The notes beneath the pieces were generated by a model. That model did no database searches. It was not told the origin of the DNA and saw only the letters and a program-made list of their open reading frames with translations. A DNA stretch of 64,000 nt from Hungatella sp. UBA5385. Lineage in GTDB: Bacteria > Bacillota > Clostridia > Lachnospirales > Lachnospiraceae. The stretch spans positions 45,819-109,818 of the forward strand of contig DHOR01000040.1 of the NCBI GenBank assembly GCA_002409995.1, in the 5' to 3' direction. This document shows positions 53,136-58,843 of this stretch, one piece after another; within the stretch, counting starts at the first letter, position 1; every line of letters begins with the position of its first letter. The position numbers and the translations under genes are program-made.

Positions 53136-53303
53136 ATGTCTACTGTTTTAACTAATGTTACTTCTGTTTTGGAGTGGATGATTACCTCTTTTACAGACAT
53201 TACAACATGGCTTATAGGTAACGAATTAGGCGGTATCTATGTAGCCCTCTTTATTATCGGTGGTGCTGTTGGTATGATGTATCGTATTCTTCACAGTGCC
53301 TAA
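53136..53303 (+). CDS. 55-residue membrane protein, candidate major coat protein
   Basis: MSTVLTNVTSVLEWMITSF leads to a membrane span (GGIYVALFIIGGAVGMMY) and a short basic end (RILHSA). It has the best ribosome site in the cluster (GAAAGGAG, seven bases before the ATG). A span with small residues (G, A) suits the tight helix packing of major coat proteins. No cleavable signal peptide is evident, so this is a candidate only. Confidence 0.62.
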   Translation: MSTVLTNVTSVLEWMITSFTDITTWLIGNELGGIYVALFIIGGAVGMMYRILHSA

Positions 53304-53322
53304 TTGAAAAGGAGTGGAAATA

Positions 53323-53472
53323 ATGGTTGAATTTTTAGATTTGCTGATGGATTTTATTCTTTACTTTTTAGGGAGTATCACTATTGATGATGTCATTATT
53401 TCTGCTCCTGTTATGTTTATACTTCTTAGTATGATGTTCCTGATCTTTAGAAAGGCGGTGGGTCTCCGTTGA
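53323..53472 (+). CDS. 49-residue inovirus membrane protein
   Basis: MVEFLDLLMDFILYFLG is followed by acidic residues, a membrane span (APVMFILLSMMFLIF) and RKAVGLR. Its N-terminus resembles the 79-residue protein at 51830. An AAAAGGAG site precedes it. Its stop overlaps the TTG start of the ATPase gene. Confidence 0.65.
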   Translation: MVEFLDLLMDFILYFLGSITIDDVIISAPVMFILLSMMFLIFRKAVGLR

Positions 53473-54293
53473 GGGTTTTATTTTGGTTCTTCTGTGCCTA
53501 CGTCCTGTATGTTTGTTATTATGCGTATAAGTTCCGTAATCCTTATAAACTCATTATGATTTTTGGTAAAAAAGGTTCAGGAAAAACTACCTTTCTTACA
53601 AAGCTTACTATGCAGTATTTAAAACGTGGCAGAGCTGTATACAGTACGGTTAAAATCCCTGGTGCTATTTTGTTTAACCCTCGTGATTTGGGCTTCGTAC
53701 ATATACCGGAAGATTCTGTTGTCTTTATTGATGAAGTTGGTCTTATCTGGAATAACCGGAATTACAAGCTGTTCAAAGAAGAATATCGTGTTTATTTTAA
53801 AATGCAAAGGCAATACAGGCATACTGTTTATCTTTTCTCTCAGGCATTTGATATTGATAAAACGTTGCGTGATCTGACTGACGCTATGTATCTTATGAGA
53901 TCATATTTTAGTGTATATTCAGTGGCTCGTCGTATTAATCGGAAAATTACAATTGTCAGTGCCTCAAGTGCTGGTGGTGGTGGCGAAAGTCGTATCACTG
54001 ATGATTTAGCTTTTGATTCTCTTCTGCTCTTTTGGGCTGGTTCTATAAAGCTTACATGGATACCTAGATACGCAAAGTATTTTAATAGTTTTGATCCTCC
54101 TGCGTTGCCTGATGTTGGTAAATTTACGTATTGTCCTATTCCTCCATTGCCATATACAAACAGAAAGGAGCATGTTCTTTATGTATTATCTTGTTTTTGC
54201 ACTTTTCTTATACGGTTGCATAAGTCTTTTACTGGATATATTCAAGATCGTATTAGCCGTATTACGGAAGGTAAAACATTCAAAAAACGCTAA
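53469..54293 (+). CDS. Zot/pI-family morphogenesis ATPase
   Basis: 274 residues. One N-terminal membrane span (3-20) is followed by a P-loop ATPase with Walker A GKKGSGKT (33-40) and Walker B VVFIDE (84-89), then RQYRHTVYLFSQ, typical of the zonular-occludens-toxin (PF05707) family. This is the inovirus hallmark protein, which powers extrusion of the filament through the membrane. The start is TTG at 53469, overlapping the previous stop codon, behind AAAGGCGGTG. Its 3' end overlaps a small out-of-frame gene. Confidence 0.9.
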   Translation: MRVLFWFFCAYVLYVCYYAYKFRNPYKLIMIFGKKGSGKTTFLTKLTMQYLKRGRAVYSTVKIPGAILFNPRDLGFVHIPEDSVVFIDEVGLIWNNRNYKLFKEEYRVYFKMQRQYRHTVYLFSQAFDIDKTLRDLTDAMYLMRSYFSVYSVARRINRKITIVSASSAGGGGESRITDDLAFDSLLLFWAGSIKLTWIPRYAKYFNSFDPPALPDVGKFTYCPIPPLPYTNRKEHVLYVLSCFCTFLIRLHKSFTGYIQDRISRITEGKTFKKR

Positions 54294-54327
54294 GCTGTCA
54301 GACAACACAACCACAGGTGCACTTTAG
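54181..54327 (+). CDS. 48-residue membrane protein overlapping the ATPase gene out of frame
   Basis: AGAAAGGAG (54162-54170) stands ten bases before the ATG at 54181. The frame differs from that of the ATPase, shares its last 113 bases and runs on 34 bases beyond, with the stop inside the following terminator hairpin. The product MYYLVFALFLYGCISLLL... has one membrane span and a basic tail (RKVKHSKNAK), like the other small phage proteins. The strong ribosome site argues that it is real. Confidence 0.6.
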   Translation: MYYLVFALFLYGCISLLLDIFKIVLAVLRKVKHSKNAKLSDNTTTGAL

Positions 54328-54342
54328 GTGCGCTGTGGTTGT
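54307..54342 (+). terminator. Terminator of the phage structural operon
   Basis: ACAACCACAG.TGCAC pairs with GTGCGCTGTGGTTGT around a short TTTAG loop. A second hairpin (AAATCCCG / CGGGATTT) lies at 54396-54422. Confidence 0.8.
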
Positions 54343-54423
54343 ACTCTTATCTGTATGTTGATTATATTTTTTATTTACTTAATTGTCAGAAAAAGAAATC
54401 CCGCTACTTAATAACGGGATTTC

Positions 54424-54490
54424 ATTGTATTAATACAATCGGTCTTTGATTTGTGTCTTAATTGTATTAAATCTGTACACAATTTGGGAG
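54424..54490 (+). promoter_or_regulatory. Palindrome and direct repeat upstream of rep
   Basis: ATTGTATTAATACAAT (54424-54439) is a perfect 16-bp palindrome. Its left half ATTGTATTAA recurs at 54461-54470, 37 bases downstream. It is a probable operator for replication control, followed by the GGGAGG ribosome site of rep at 54486-54491. Confidence 0.55.
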
Positions 54491-54499
54491 GTGGTTATT

Positions 54500-55462
54500 T
54501 TGTATCATAATTCCTATTCTGATGTCCATGGGTTCATTCACAGCATTGATAATGTTATTATAGATTATTACTTGGTCTGTGGTTATAAGACTGTGACAGA
54601 TCGTCTGCTTACTCTCCTCTCCTCTTTTCGGTTTGATCAAAATGAAGTATCGCATACCAGTGGTTGTAAACTGGATATGTTGCCTTCTTTCCGGTATGAG
54701 TATTATCGTAATCTTATTTGGCATGATGGATTTACATTTTCCTTGGGTAAGTATGGCAAGTATGATAAGTTGTCTGGTACATGGTTGGAATTAGATATTA
54801 TGCGTTTAAAGGTAAATCCTAATAAACATGATGGAACCGATTTAATGGAATCAGTTTTAAAATTTGTTAAGGAATGGTGTAAAGATGGTTATTTGGTAAG
54901 ATATGACTATGCGGTAGATATTAAGTGCCCTATTGATGATGTTATCGTTATTGGCTCACGGAAAGAAAAAGGTCTGTATAAAGGTACTCGCTATCTGGGT
55001 CAAAGGCATAAGCATGGATACTGTAAGATTTATGATAAAAAGGAAGAACAAAAATTATCCTATGATCTTACCCGTATTGAGTATACGTTTTGTGGTGATT
55101 CTATTCCGGTATTCGATGATATTCTTATTCGTGCTCCTGTGAACGTCCAGAATGGCTTAGAACCGCTTTCCGGACAGGCAGACTTATATTTGGACATGCT
55201 TATTGAATTAAAGGCTCTAGGGGCTGATATTGAGCATTATCTACAACGGATAAACTATCGGACTAGGAAAAAAATTGAGCCATATCTCTATACAGGGATA
55301 TCGCTCAAAGTTGATGATTACATACTGGATTATTTGTTGCAATTAATTAATGATAAATTTATTTTAACTGATGTTGTGTGTGATGTCAATGCTGATCTTA
55401 TATATCATGATGGATTTATGAAGGTTTTAGATACTGATTTGCCGTTGCCTTTCGATTGTTAA
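54500..55462 (+). CDS. Rolling-circle replication initiation protein (Rep_trans-like)
   Basis: 320 residues from a TTG start at 54500, ten bases after GGGAGG; the frame is open from 54446 but without a ribosome site. Features of the PF02486 replication initiation factor family are FIHSIDNVIIDYYLV near the N-terminus, RYDYAVDIKCP in the middle, and GTRYLGQRHKHGYCKIYDKK followed by DLTRIEYTF. It should nick the double-strand origin and start rolling-circle replication of the phage genome, as gene II protein does in Ff phages. The likely origin and packaging hairpin lies 56 bases downstream. Confidence 0.82.
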   Translation: MYHNSYSDVHGFIHSIDNVIIDYYLVCGYKTVTDRLLTLLSSFRFDQNEVSHTSGCKLDMLPSFRYEYYRNLIWHDGFTFSLGKYGKYDKLSGTWLELDIMRLKVNPNKHDGTDLMESVLKFVKEWCKDGYLVRYDYAVDIKCPIDDVIVIGSRKEKGLYKGTRYLGQRHKHGYCKIYDKKEEQKLSYDLTRIEYTFCGDSIPVFDDILIRAPVNVQNGLEPLSGQADLYLDMLIELKALGADIEHYLQRINYRTRKKIEPYLYTGISLKVDDYILDYLLQLINDKFILTDVVCDVNADLIYHDGFMKVLDTDLPLPFDC

Positions 55463-55518
55463 ACTCGACAAGCATAATCAAGTGCTTTTAGGTAGTGGTT
55501 TCTGTTCTGTTGGTGAAA

Positions 55519-55603
55519 GTGATCGGGGGTGATCGCCCGTACTATCCTAATGCGCACACAAAGCGCTAAGATTAGGATTGTTCGGGCGATCGCACCCGAT
55601 CAC
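55519..55603. other. Three-tier GC-rich hairpin: packaging-signal or replication-origin candidate
   Basis: Arms 55519-55539 and 55583-55603 form 21 pairs with one mismatch and one G-T. Inside, ATCCTAAT (55544-55551) pairs with ATTAGGAT (55571-55578). At the tip GCGC (55552-55555) pairs with GCGC (55563-55566). It lies between convergent rep and repressor genes and its right arm includes the repressor's last codon and stop. There is no T run, so a terminator role alone is unlikely. Confidence 0.75.
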
Positions 55604-55776
55604 ATTGGATGTGTTGTGGTTGGTTTCTGCTTAGCTTCGTAATCTTCTACATATTTATCGAGTATATAATTTATTTGTTCGTTTGTGCTTCTATGTTCCT
55701 TTTTTGCAATATCTTTTATTTTATTTAATTTTTCTTTTGATAATCGTAATGTGAATCTTGGTAGATCGGATGCCAT
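55600..55776 (-). CDS. Arc-type ribbon-helix-helix regulator 1
   Basis: 58 residues, read from the minus strand: LPRFTLRLSKEKLNKIKDIA, followed by HRSTNEQINYILDKYVEDYE, the classic Arc/MetJ strand-helix-helix. It is probably a dimeric repressor. Its end overlaps the right arm of the large hairpin. Together with the next minus-strand gene it forms the only leftward transcription unit of the prophage. Confidence 0.78.
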   Translation of the reverse strand: MASDLPRFTLRLSKEKLNKIKDIAKKEHRSTNEQINYILDKYVEDYEAKQKPTTTHPM

Positions 55777-55805
55777 TTGATACCTCTTGTTTGAAAATTA
55801 ATTTT

Positions 55806-56012
55806 TTAACCAATTTTGGAAGTTGATGATTGTTCCAACTTATTTTTGAGTTCTGCTCTTTCTTGTCTGGCTTCGTATTCTTCAATGTATTTTTTTACTA
55901 AATATTCTACCATGTTAGATTCTGAGCGGTTTTCAAGTTTGCATATTTTATTGAACTTTTCTTTGGTTTTATCGTCTACATAACTTCTTATTTGTTTTCT
56001 ATCTGTTGCCAT
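55806..56012 (-). CDS. Arc/CopG-type ribbon-helix-helix regulator 2
   Basis: 68 residues: RKQIRSYVDDKTKEKFNKIC is the strand and first helix, and RSESNMVEYLVKKYIEEYEA the second helix. A basic and glutamine-rich tail follows. It has an AAGGAGAA ribosome site (reverse strand) and lies upstream of regulator 1 in the same transcript. Probable phage repressor or copy-control protein acting at the tandem operators just upstream. Confidence 0.8.
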   Translation of the reverse strand: MATDRKQIRSYVDDKTKEKFNKICKLENRSESNMVEYLVKKYIEEYEARQERAELKNKLEQSSTSKIG

Positions 56013-56050
56013 TTATTAGTTCTCCTTATCAACTTATAAGTAAGTTTAAT

Positions 56051-56119
56051 TTGATAAAGTGGTATCACTTGTGTATACTATGAATAAGCACAGAAGTGGT
56101 ATCACTTGTGTATACTATG
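56051..56119 (+). promoter_or_regulatory. Rightward phage promoter with tandem operators
   Basis: AAGTGGTATCACTT (an inverted repeat) followed by GTGTATACTATG occurs twice, at 56057-56082 and 56094-56119, exactly 37 bases apart. The first copy fills the spacer and -10 of a promoter: TTGATA (56051-56056), 17 bases, TATACT (56074-56079). It lies between the repressor start and the rightward early genes, so binding there would control both. Confidence 0.75.
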
Positions 56120-56302
56120 TTGGTTCTGTCGTTGTCAGTGCATTGGTAACTGTCCGTTAGTCCGTTTGATTGTTTTTATGGTTGTAGGGGTATGACCATT
56201 TTATCATGATTGCGGACTTTTGTATATCACTTGTTGGCGATTTATAGAGGAGTGTAATATTTTTGTTTAATTAATATTTTTTAATTTAGAGGAGGATATA
56301 TC

Positions 56303-56527
56303 ATGGTTGAATTGTTAAGAAGCGAAATCAGAAAAGCAGAAAGCTTTGCAAGTAAAAGAGCAGGAAAACCAGTTGTAATGACTGGTTGGTTTACGGAAAA
56401 TTGTGTAAGCGATTTTAATACTGTATGGTTTTTGTGCGAAATGTTTTCTAAGGATACACAGGAAAGAGTAGAGGACGTAATATTGGTTGTCTGGCTTGAT
56501 GATAGACGTAGAAGTTATGTGATTTAG
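56303..56527 (+). CDS. 74-residue phage protein of unknown function
   Basis: Starts behind GAGGAGG. Soluble, mixed charge, with GWFTENCVSDFNTVWFLCEM in the middle and a basic end (DDRRRSYVI). No family recognised. First gene rightward from the operator-controlled promoter, so probably an early gene. Confidence 0.65.
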   Translation: MVELLRSEIRKAESFASKRAGKPVVMTGWFTENCVSDFNTVWFLCEMFSKDTQERVEDVILVVWLDDRRRSYVI

Positions 56528-56542
56528 AGGAGGGTATTCAAT

Positions 56543-56767
56543 ATGGCAAGAGATACAAAGGAAATGAGACTTTGGCTGTTTGATTTAGCCCATGGAAATT
56601 TAACTGATGAAATAATTTTAAAGGGCTTTATAAAGCATTATGTTTTGTTTGGATACACTGTTGGTACTGTTCAAGATAACATTCGTTTTCATACTAATTA
56701 TGGTGATGATGGTTGTTATCGTGCTATGTCTGATTTAAAGCGTGTGTTGGAATCTTATGTTTCTTAG
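56543..56767 (+). CDS. 74-residue phage protein of unknown function
   Basis: MARDTKEMRLWLFDLAHGNL begins a small soluble, mainly helical protein; no family recognised. A GAGGAGGG ribosome site lies upstream, and it follows the previous gene by 15 bases. Likely co-transcribed with the ssDNA-binding candidate after it. Confidence 0.65.
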   Translation: MARDTKEMRLWLFDLAHGNLTDEIILKGFIKHYVLFGYTVGTVQDNIRFHTNYGDDGCYRAMSDLKRVLESYVS

Positions 56768-56830
56768 GTCTTTAATAGTTTTTACTATTTTTGATAAAAA
56801 TACTAATTTATTTTAAAGGAGGATGTTTTT

Positions 56831-57094
56831 ATGTATTTGAACGTTGTTGGAGTAGAGGTTGTAGATTACATAAGTCGTAAAACTGGACAACCAGTTAAGG
56901 GCACGAATTTGCATTGTACCTATCCGGCTGATTATGATTCTACAAATGCAAAGGTAACTGGAACACGTGTAGAACGTCTGTATGTCCCAGAGCGTGTACG
57001 AGTTGATGGTATTGTACCGGGAGATGGTGTTGAGGTTTACTTTAATCGGTATGGTAGCGTTGATAGTGTTTCTTTAACGGAGCCAAAAAAGTAG
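56831..57094 (+). CDS. Candidate ssDNA-binding protein (pV-like)
   Basis: 87 residues, beta-rich, behind AAAGGAGGATG. MYLNVVGVEVVDYISRKTGQ and later GDGVEVYFNRYGSVDSVSL fit a small OB fold, and size and basic residues resemble gene V-type helix-destabilising proteins (SRKTGQPVKG against a similar loop in pV). Homology is not proven. Every filamentous phage needs such a protein to coat the single strand before packaging, and no other candidate is present. Confidence 0.55.
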   Translation: MYLNVVGVEVVDYISRKTGQPVKGTNLHCTYPADYDSTNAKVTGTRVERLYVPERVRVDGIVPGDGVEVYFNRYGSVDSVSLTEPKK

Positions 57095-57097
57095 GCA

Positions 57098-57190
57098 GTT
57101 GTCAAGGTCGGAGAACGTAGTGTACCTTGACAACTTGGATAGAGATACTCAGGTGTGGGGACTGTTGGTCGCACTCTACCATCAGCCCCC
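57098..57190. other. Two consecutive hairpins in the phage intergenic region
   Basis: GTTGTCAAGGT (57098-57108) pairs perfectly with ACCTTGACAAC (57124-57134). Then GGGG.CTG.TGGT (57157-57169) pairs with ACCA.CAG.CCCC (57178-57190). No T run follows. Hairpins of this kind in an inovirus intergenic region often mark a replication origin or packaging signal. Confidence 0.6.
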
Positions 57191-57224
57191 TTGACTACAG
57201 GTTTGTTTTGAAAGGTTGATATTG

Positions 57225-57455
57225 ATGGTACTAAACGAATTGGAATTGTGTTATCTTCGACAACTTGTTGATGAGCGTATTCCTTATCTTGAAAGGGCTT
57301 ATGCTAAGAATATGCGTATTTTTGGTGATACTGATGATGTGGTTTTAAAGCAACGTAAAATTGGTACTTTAGAAGTTGAACTTGAAATTATGGGGTCTGT
57401 TAAGAATAAAATCAATATTGATATTGCTCGTTTAGACTTCTCTCTTAGTGAATAG
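57225..57455 (+). CDS. 76-residue phage protein, helical
   Basis: Start ATG 57225 with AAAGG ten bases upstream. The product is predicted to be all-helical and charged (LNELELCYLRQLVDERIPYL...), ending IDIARLDFSLSE. No family recognised. The last codons GTGAATAG coincide with a copy of the 11-bp motif (57449-57459) found at the element ends. Confidence 0.62.
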   Translation: MVLNELELCYLRQLVDERIPYLERAYAKNMRIFGDTDDVVLKQRKIGTLEVELEIMGSVKNKINIDIARLDFSLSE

Positions 57456-57479
57456 TTGCGGATATTTTTTTGATAACAA

Positions 57480-57593
57480 CTATTCGCAATTAACTAGACT
57501 TTCGCGAATAGTTGGAACTCTCTTGTATTTATATAGCAAATTCATAATTTGCTCTTGCATTGATTTGGCTTCGCTTAGATGTTCTTCCCTCAT
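57480..57593 (-). CDS. 37-residue ORF whose 3' end contains the attachment site
   Basis: On the minus strand, MREEHLSEAKSMQEQIMNLL continues through the 48-bp repeat as YKYKRVPTIRESLV and ends with phage-supplied codons NCE and a stop. Before integration the frame would have ended ...ESLV and TAA. Its ATG overlaps the stop codon of the upstream broken gene (ATGA). It may be a real small helical protein or a remnant. Confidence 0.4.
   Translation of the reverse strand: MREEHLSEAKSMQEQIMNLLYKYKRVPTIRESLVNCE
57492..57539 (+). repeat. Right attachment repeat (attR), 48 bp
   Basis: Identical to 49908-49955. It contains CGAATAGTTGG (57505-57515), with an inverted ACAACTATTCG just outside the repeat, on the phage side (57476-57486). 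Confidence 0.9.
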
Positions 57594-57775
57594 TGCTGCA
57601 ATTTATTGAGATTTGTAATATATGTAGCCTGCCTCAGCCAGTTACACAGATAAAAAGCGATGCTGAAACCAGATAACACGAAAAAGCAGAGGAAAATATA
57701 TTGCTCCTCTGACACTCTAGTTTTCATTATGCAATTGATATTTCCGCCCATGGCATATATGATGGACTATTTCAT
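57590..57775 (-). pseudogene. Small membrane-protein gene interrupted by an early amber codon
   Basis: A strong ribosome site (AGAGAGGAG) precedes ATG at 57775, but the third codon is TAG. The same frame then stays open for 58 codons, encoding SIIYAMGGNINCIMKTRVSE and a membrane span (FLCFFVLSGFSIAFYLCNWL) before a TGA that overlaps the next ATG. It is either a decayed gene or one starting at an internal ATG (57757 or 57733). Confidence 0.5.
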
Positions 57776-57847
57776 GTTTAGCACTCCTCTCTTCTAATAA
57801 AGAAATTTTGTAAACTGATTAGAATTAAATTTCTTTATATCACAAAA

Positions 57848-58705
57848 TCACCAATAATTAAGTGACCAGATTTTATAATCGCCATTAACATCTTTTTCAA
57901 ACCATAAAATTCCATTTTCTACACATACCCCTCCATAATTTAAAAATAAATATTTTGTATACATATTTTCTATCTTCTCTTGAAAGTTTGATTCCGCGAT
58001 CAAAGTATCATATTGATATGCCATTTCTTCTTCACTTTCTACAGAAATAACTTCACCATTTATTCGAATATCCAGTGGATATTTGAACAATTTTATAAAC
58101 TTTTCTTTATCCTTAACGGAGTCTTTTATATGCTGTGCAAATCTTTCAACTTCTATTGATGAAGTTGGAAGATTCTTATTAAACACTCCACTGTAATAAT
58201 CTTCATAATCATATCCTATAGGAAAAAAGGTTGTTAATTGCATTGTAATCGTTACATTTTTTTCGGAAATGTTGCCTGTACCACTAAAACTGCCATCATG
58301 GATAGTACCTTTTAAATATCCCCCTTCATTGTCATTTAGTTCAAATTCAGTCGAATTCTTCATTTCCCCATCAAAAAATTTTTCATCATCAGTTCTGGTA
58401 ATATACGCTGCGGTCAAGGAGTTACCCTCTCTACTAATTTTCATTTTTATCTCTGTTTGTTCTATTGTACCAATAAAAATATTGTGTGCATTATCACGGA
58501 TTGTCTCGTCCATGATGATTTCTGAAGATAGTTCTTTGTCTGTCGCTGATACCTCAATCTTAGTTTCTTCTCTTGGCTGTTCCATAGTGGTTTGCTCTTG
58601 TTTCAGCATCTCAGTACTTGAACACCCCATACTGATGGCACATACTATAGATAACCACGCAATAAGCCTTATGCGTTTGTTTTTTTTAATTTTAATCATT
58701 ATCAA
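57848..58705 (-). CDS. Lipoprotein of unknown function
   Basis: 285 residues. A basic N-terminus (KIKKNKRIR) and a hydrophobic segment end in ISMGCSST, a lipobox with the cysteine near residue 28. A glutamate/threonine-rich linker to about residue 60 and a beta-rich exported domain follow, then a helical C-terminal part with two acidic stretches. No family recognised. Single gene, no clear operon partner. Confidence 0.75.
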   Translation of the reverse strand: MIMIKIKKNKRIRLIAWLSIVCAISMGCSSTEMLKQEQTTMEQPREETKIEVSATDKELSSEIIMDETIRDNAHNIFIGTIEQTEIKMKISREGNSLTAAYITRTDDEKFFDGEMKNSTEFELNDNEGGYLKGTIHDGSFSGTGNISEKNVTITMQLTTFFPIGYDYEDYYSGVFNKNLPTSSIEVERFAQHIKDSVKDKEKFIKLFKYPLDIRINGEVISVESEEEMAYQYDTLIAESNFQEKIENMYTKYLFLNYGGVCVENGILWFEKDVNGDYKIWSLNYW

Positions 58706-58843
58706 TTATTTTATTCCTTTCCCATAAGTATACATCAAACAATATTTTCTTTAGTATAATCGCCACGTCTCCCTTAGAATATATGCTTTCTTGAATACCC
58801 TAAAAATCTTTCTAACCAATTAATCTTCTTTTTTAAATGGTAT

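Larger units (their letters stand above)
49908..57539 (+). mobile_element. Integrated filamentous phage (inovirus prophage), 7,584 bp plus the repeated 48 bp
   Basis: The segment is flanked by perfect 48-bp direct repeats (offset 7,584). Inside are a Zot/pI-type morphogenesis ATPase, a rolling-circle replication initiator, two exported surface proteins with C-terminal membrane anchors, many tiny single-span membrane proteins, two ribbon-helix-helix repressors, a probable ssDNA-binding protein and strong hairpins. No capsid, terminase, portal, tail, relaxase or integrase is present. Size, gene order and the ATPase match inoviruses. T-rich codon use on the plus strand and lower GC differ from the flanks. 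The absence of a secretin fits a Gram-positive host. Confidence 0.9.

Noticed and set aside
54446..54499. Upstream extension of Rep to 54446
   Set aside because: No ribosome site there and the region holds a palindromic operator; TTG 54500 has GGGAGG at the right distance.
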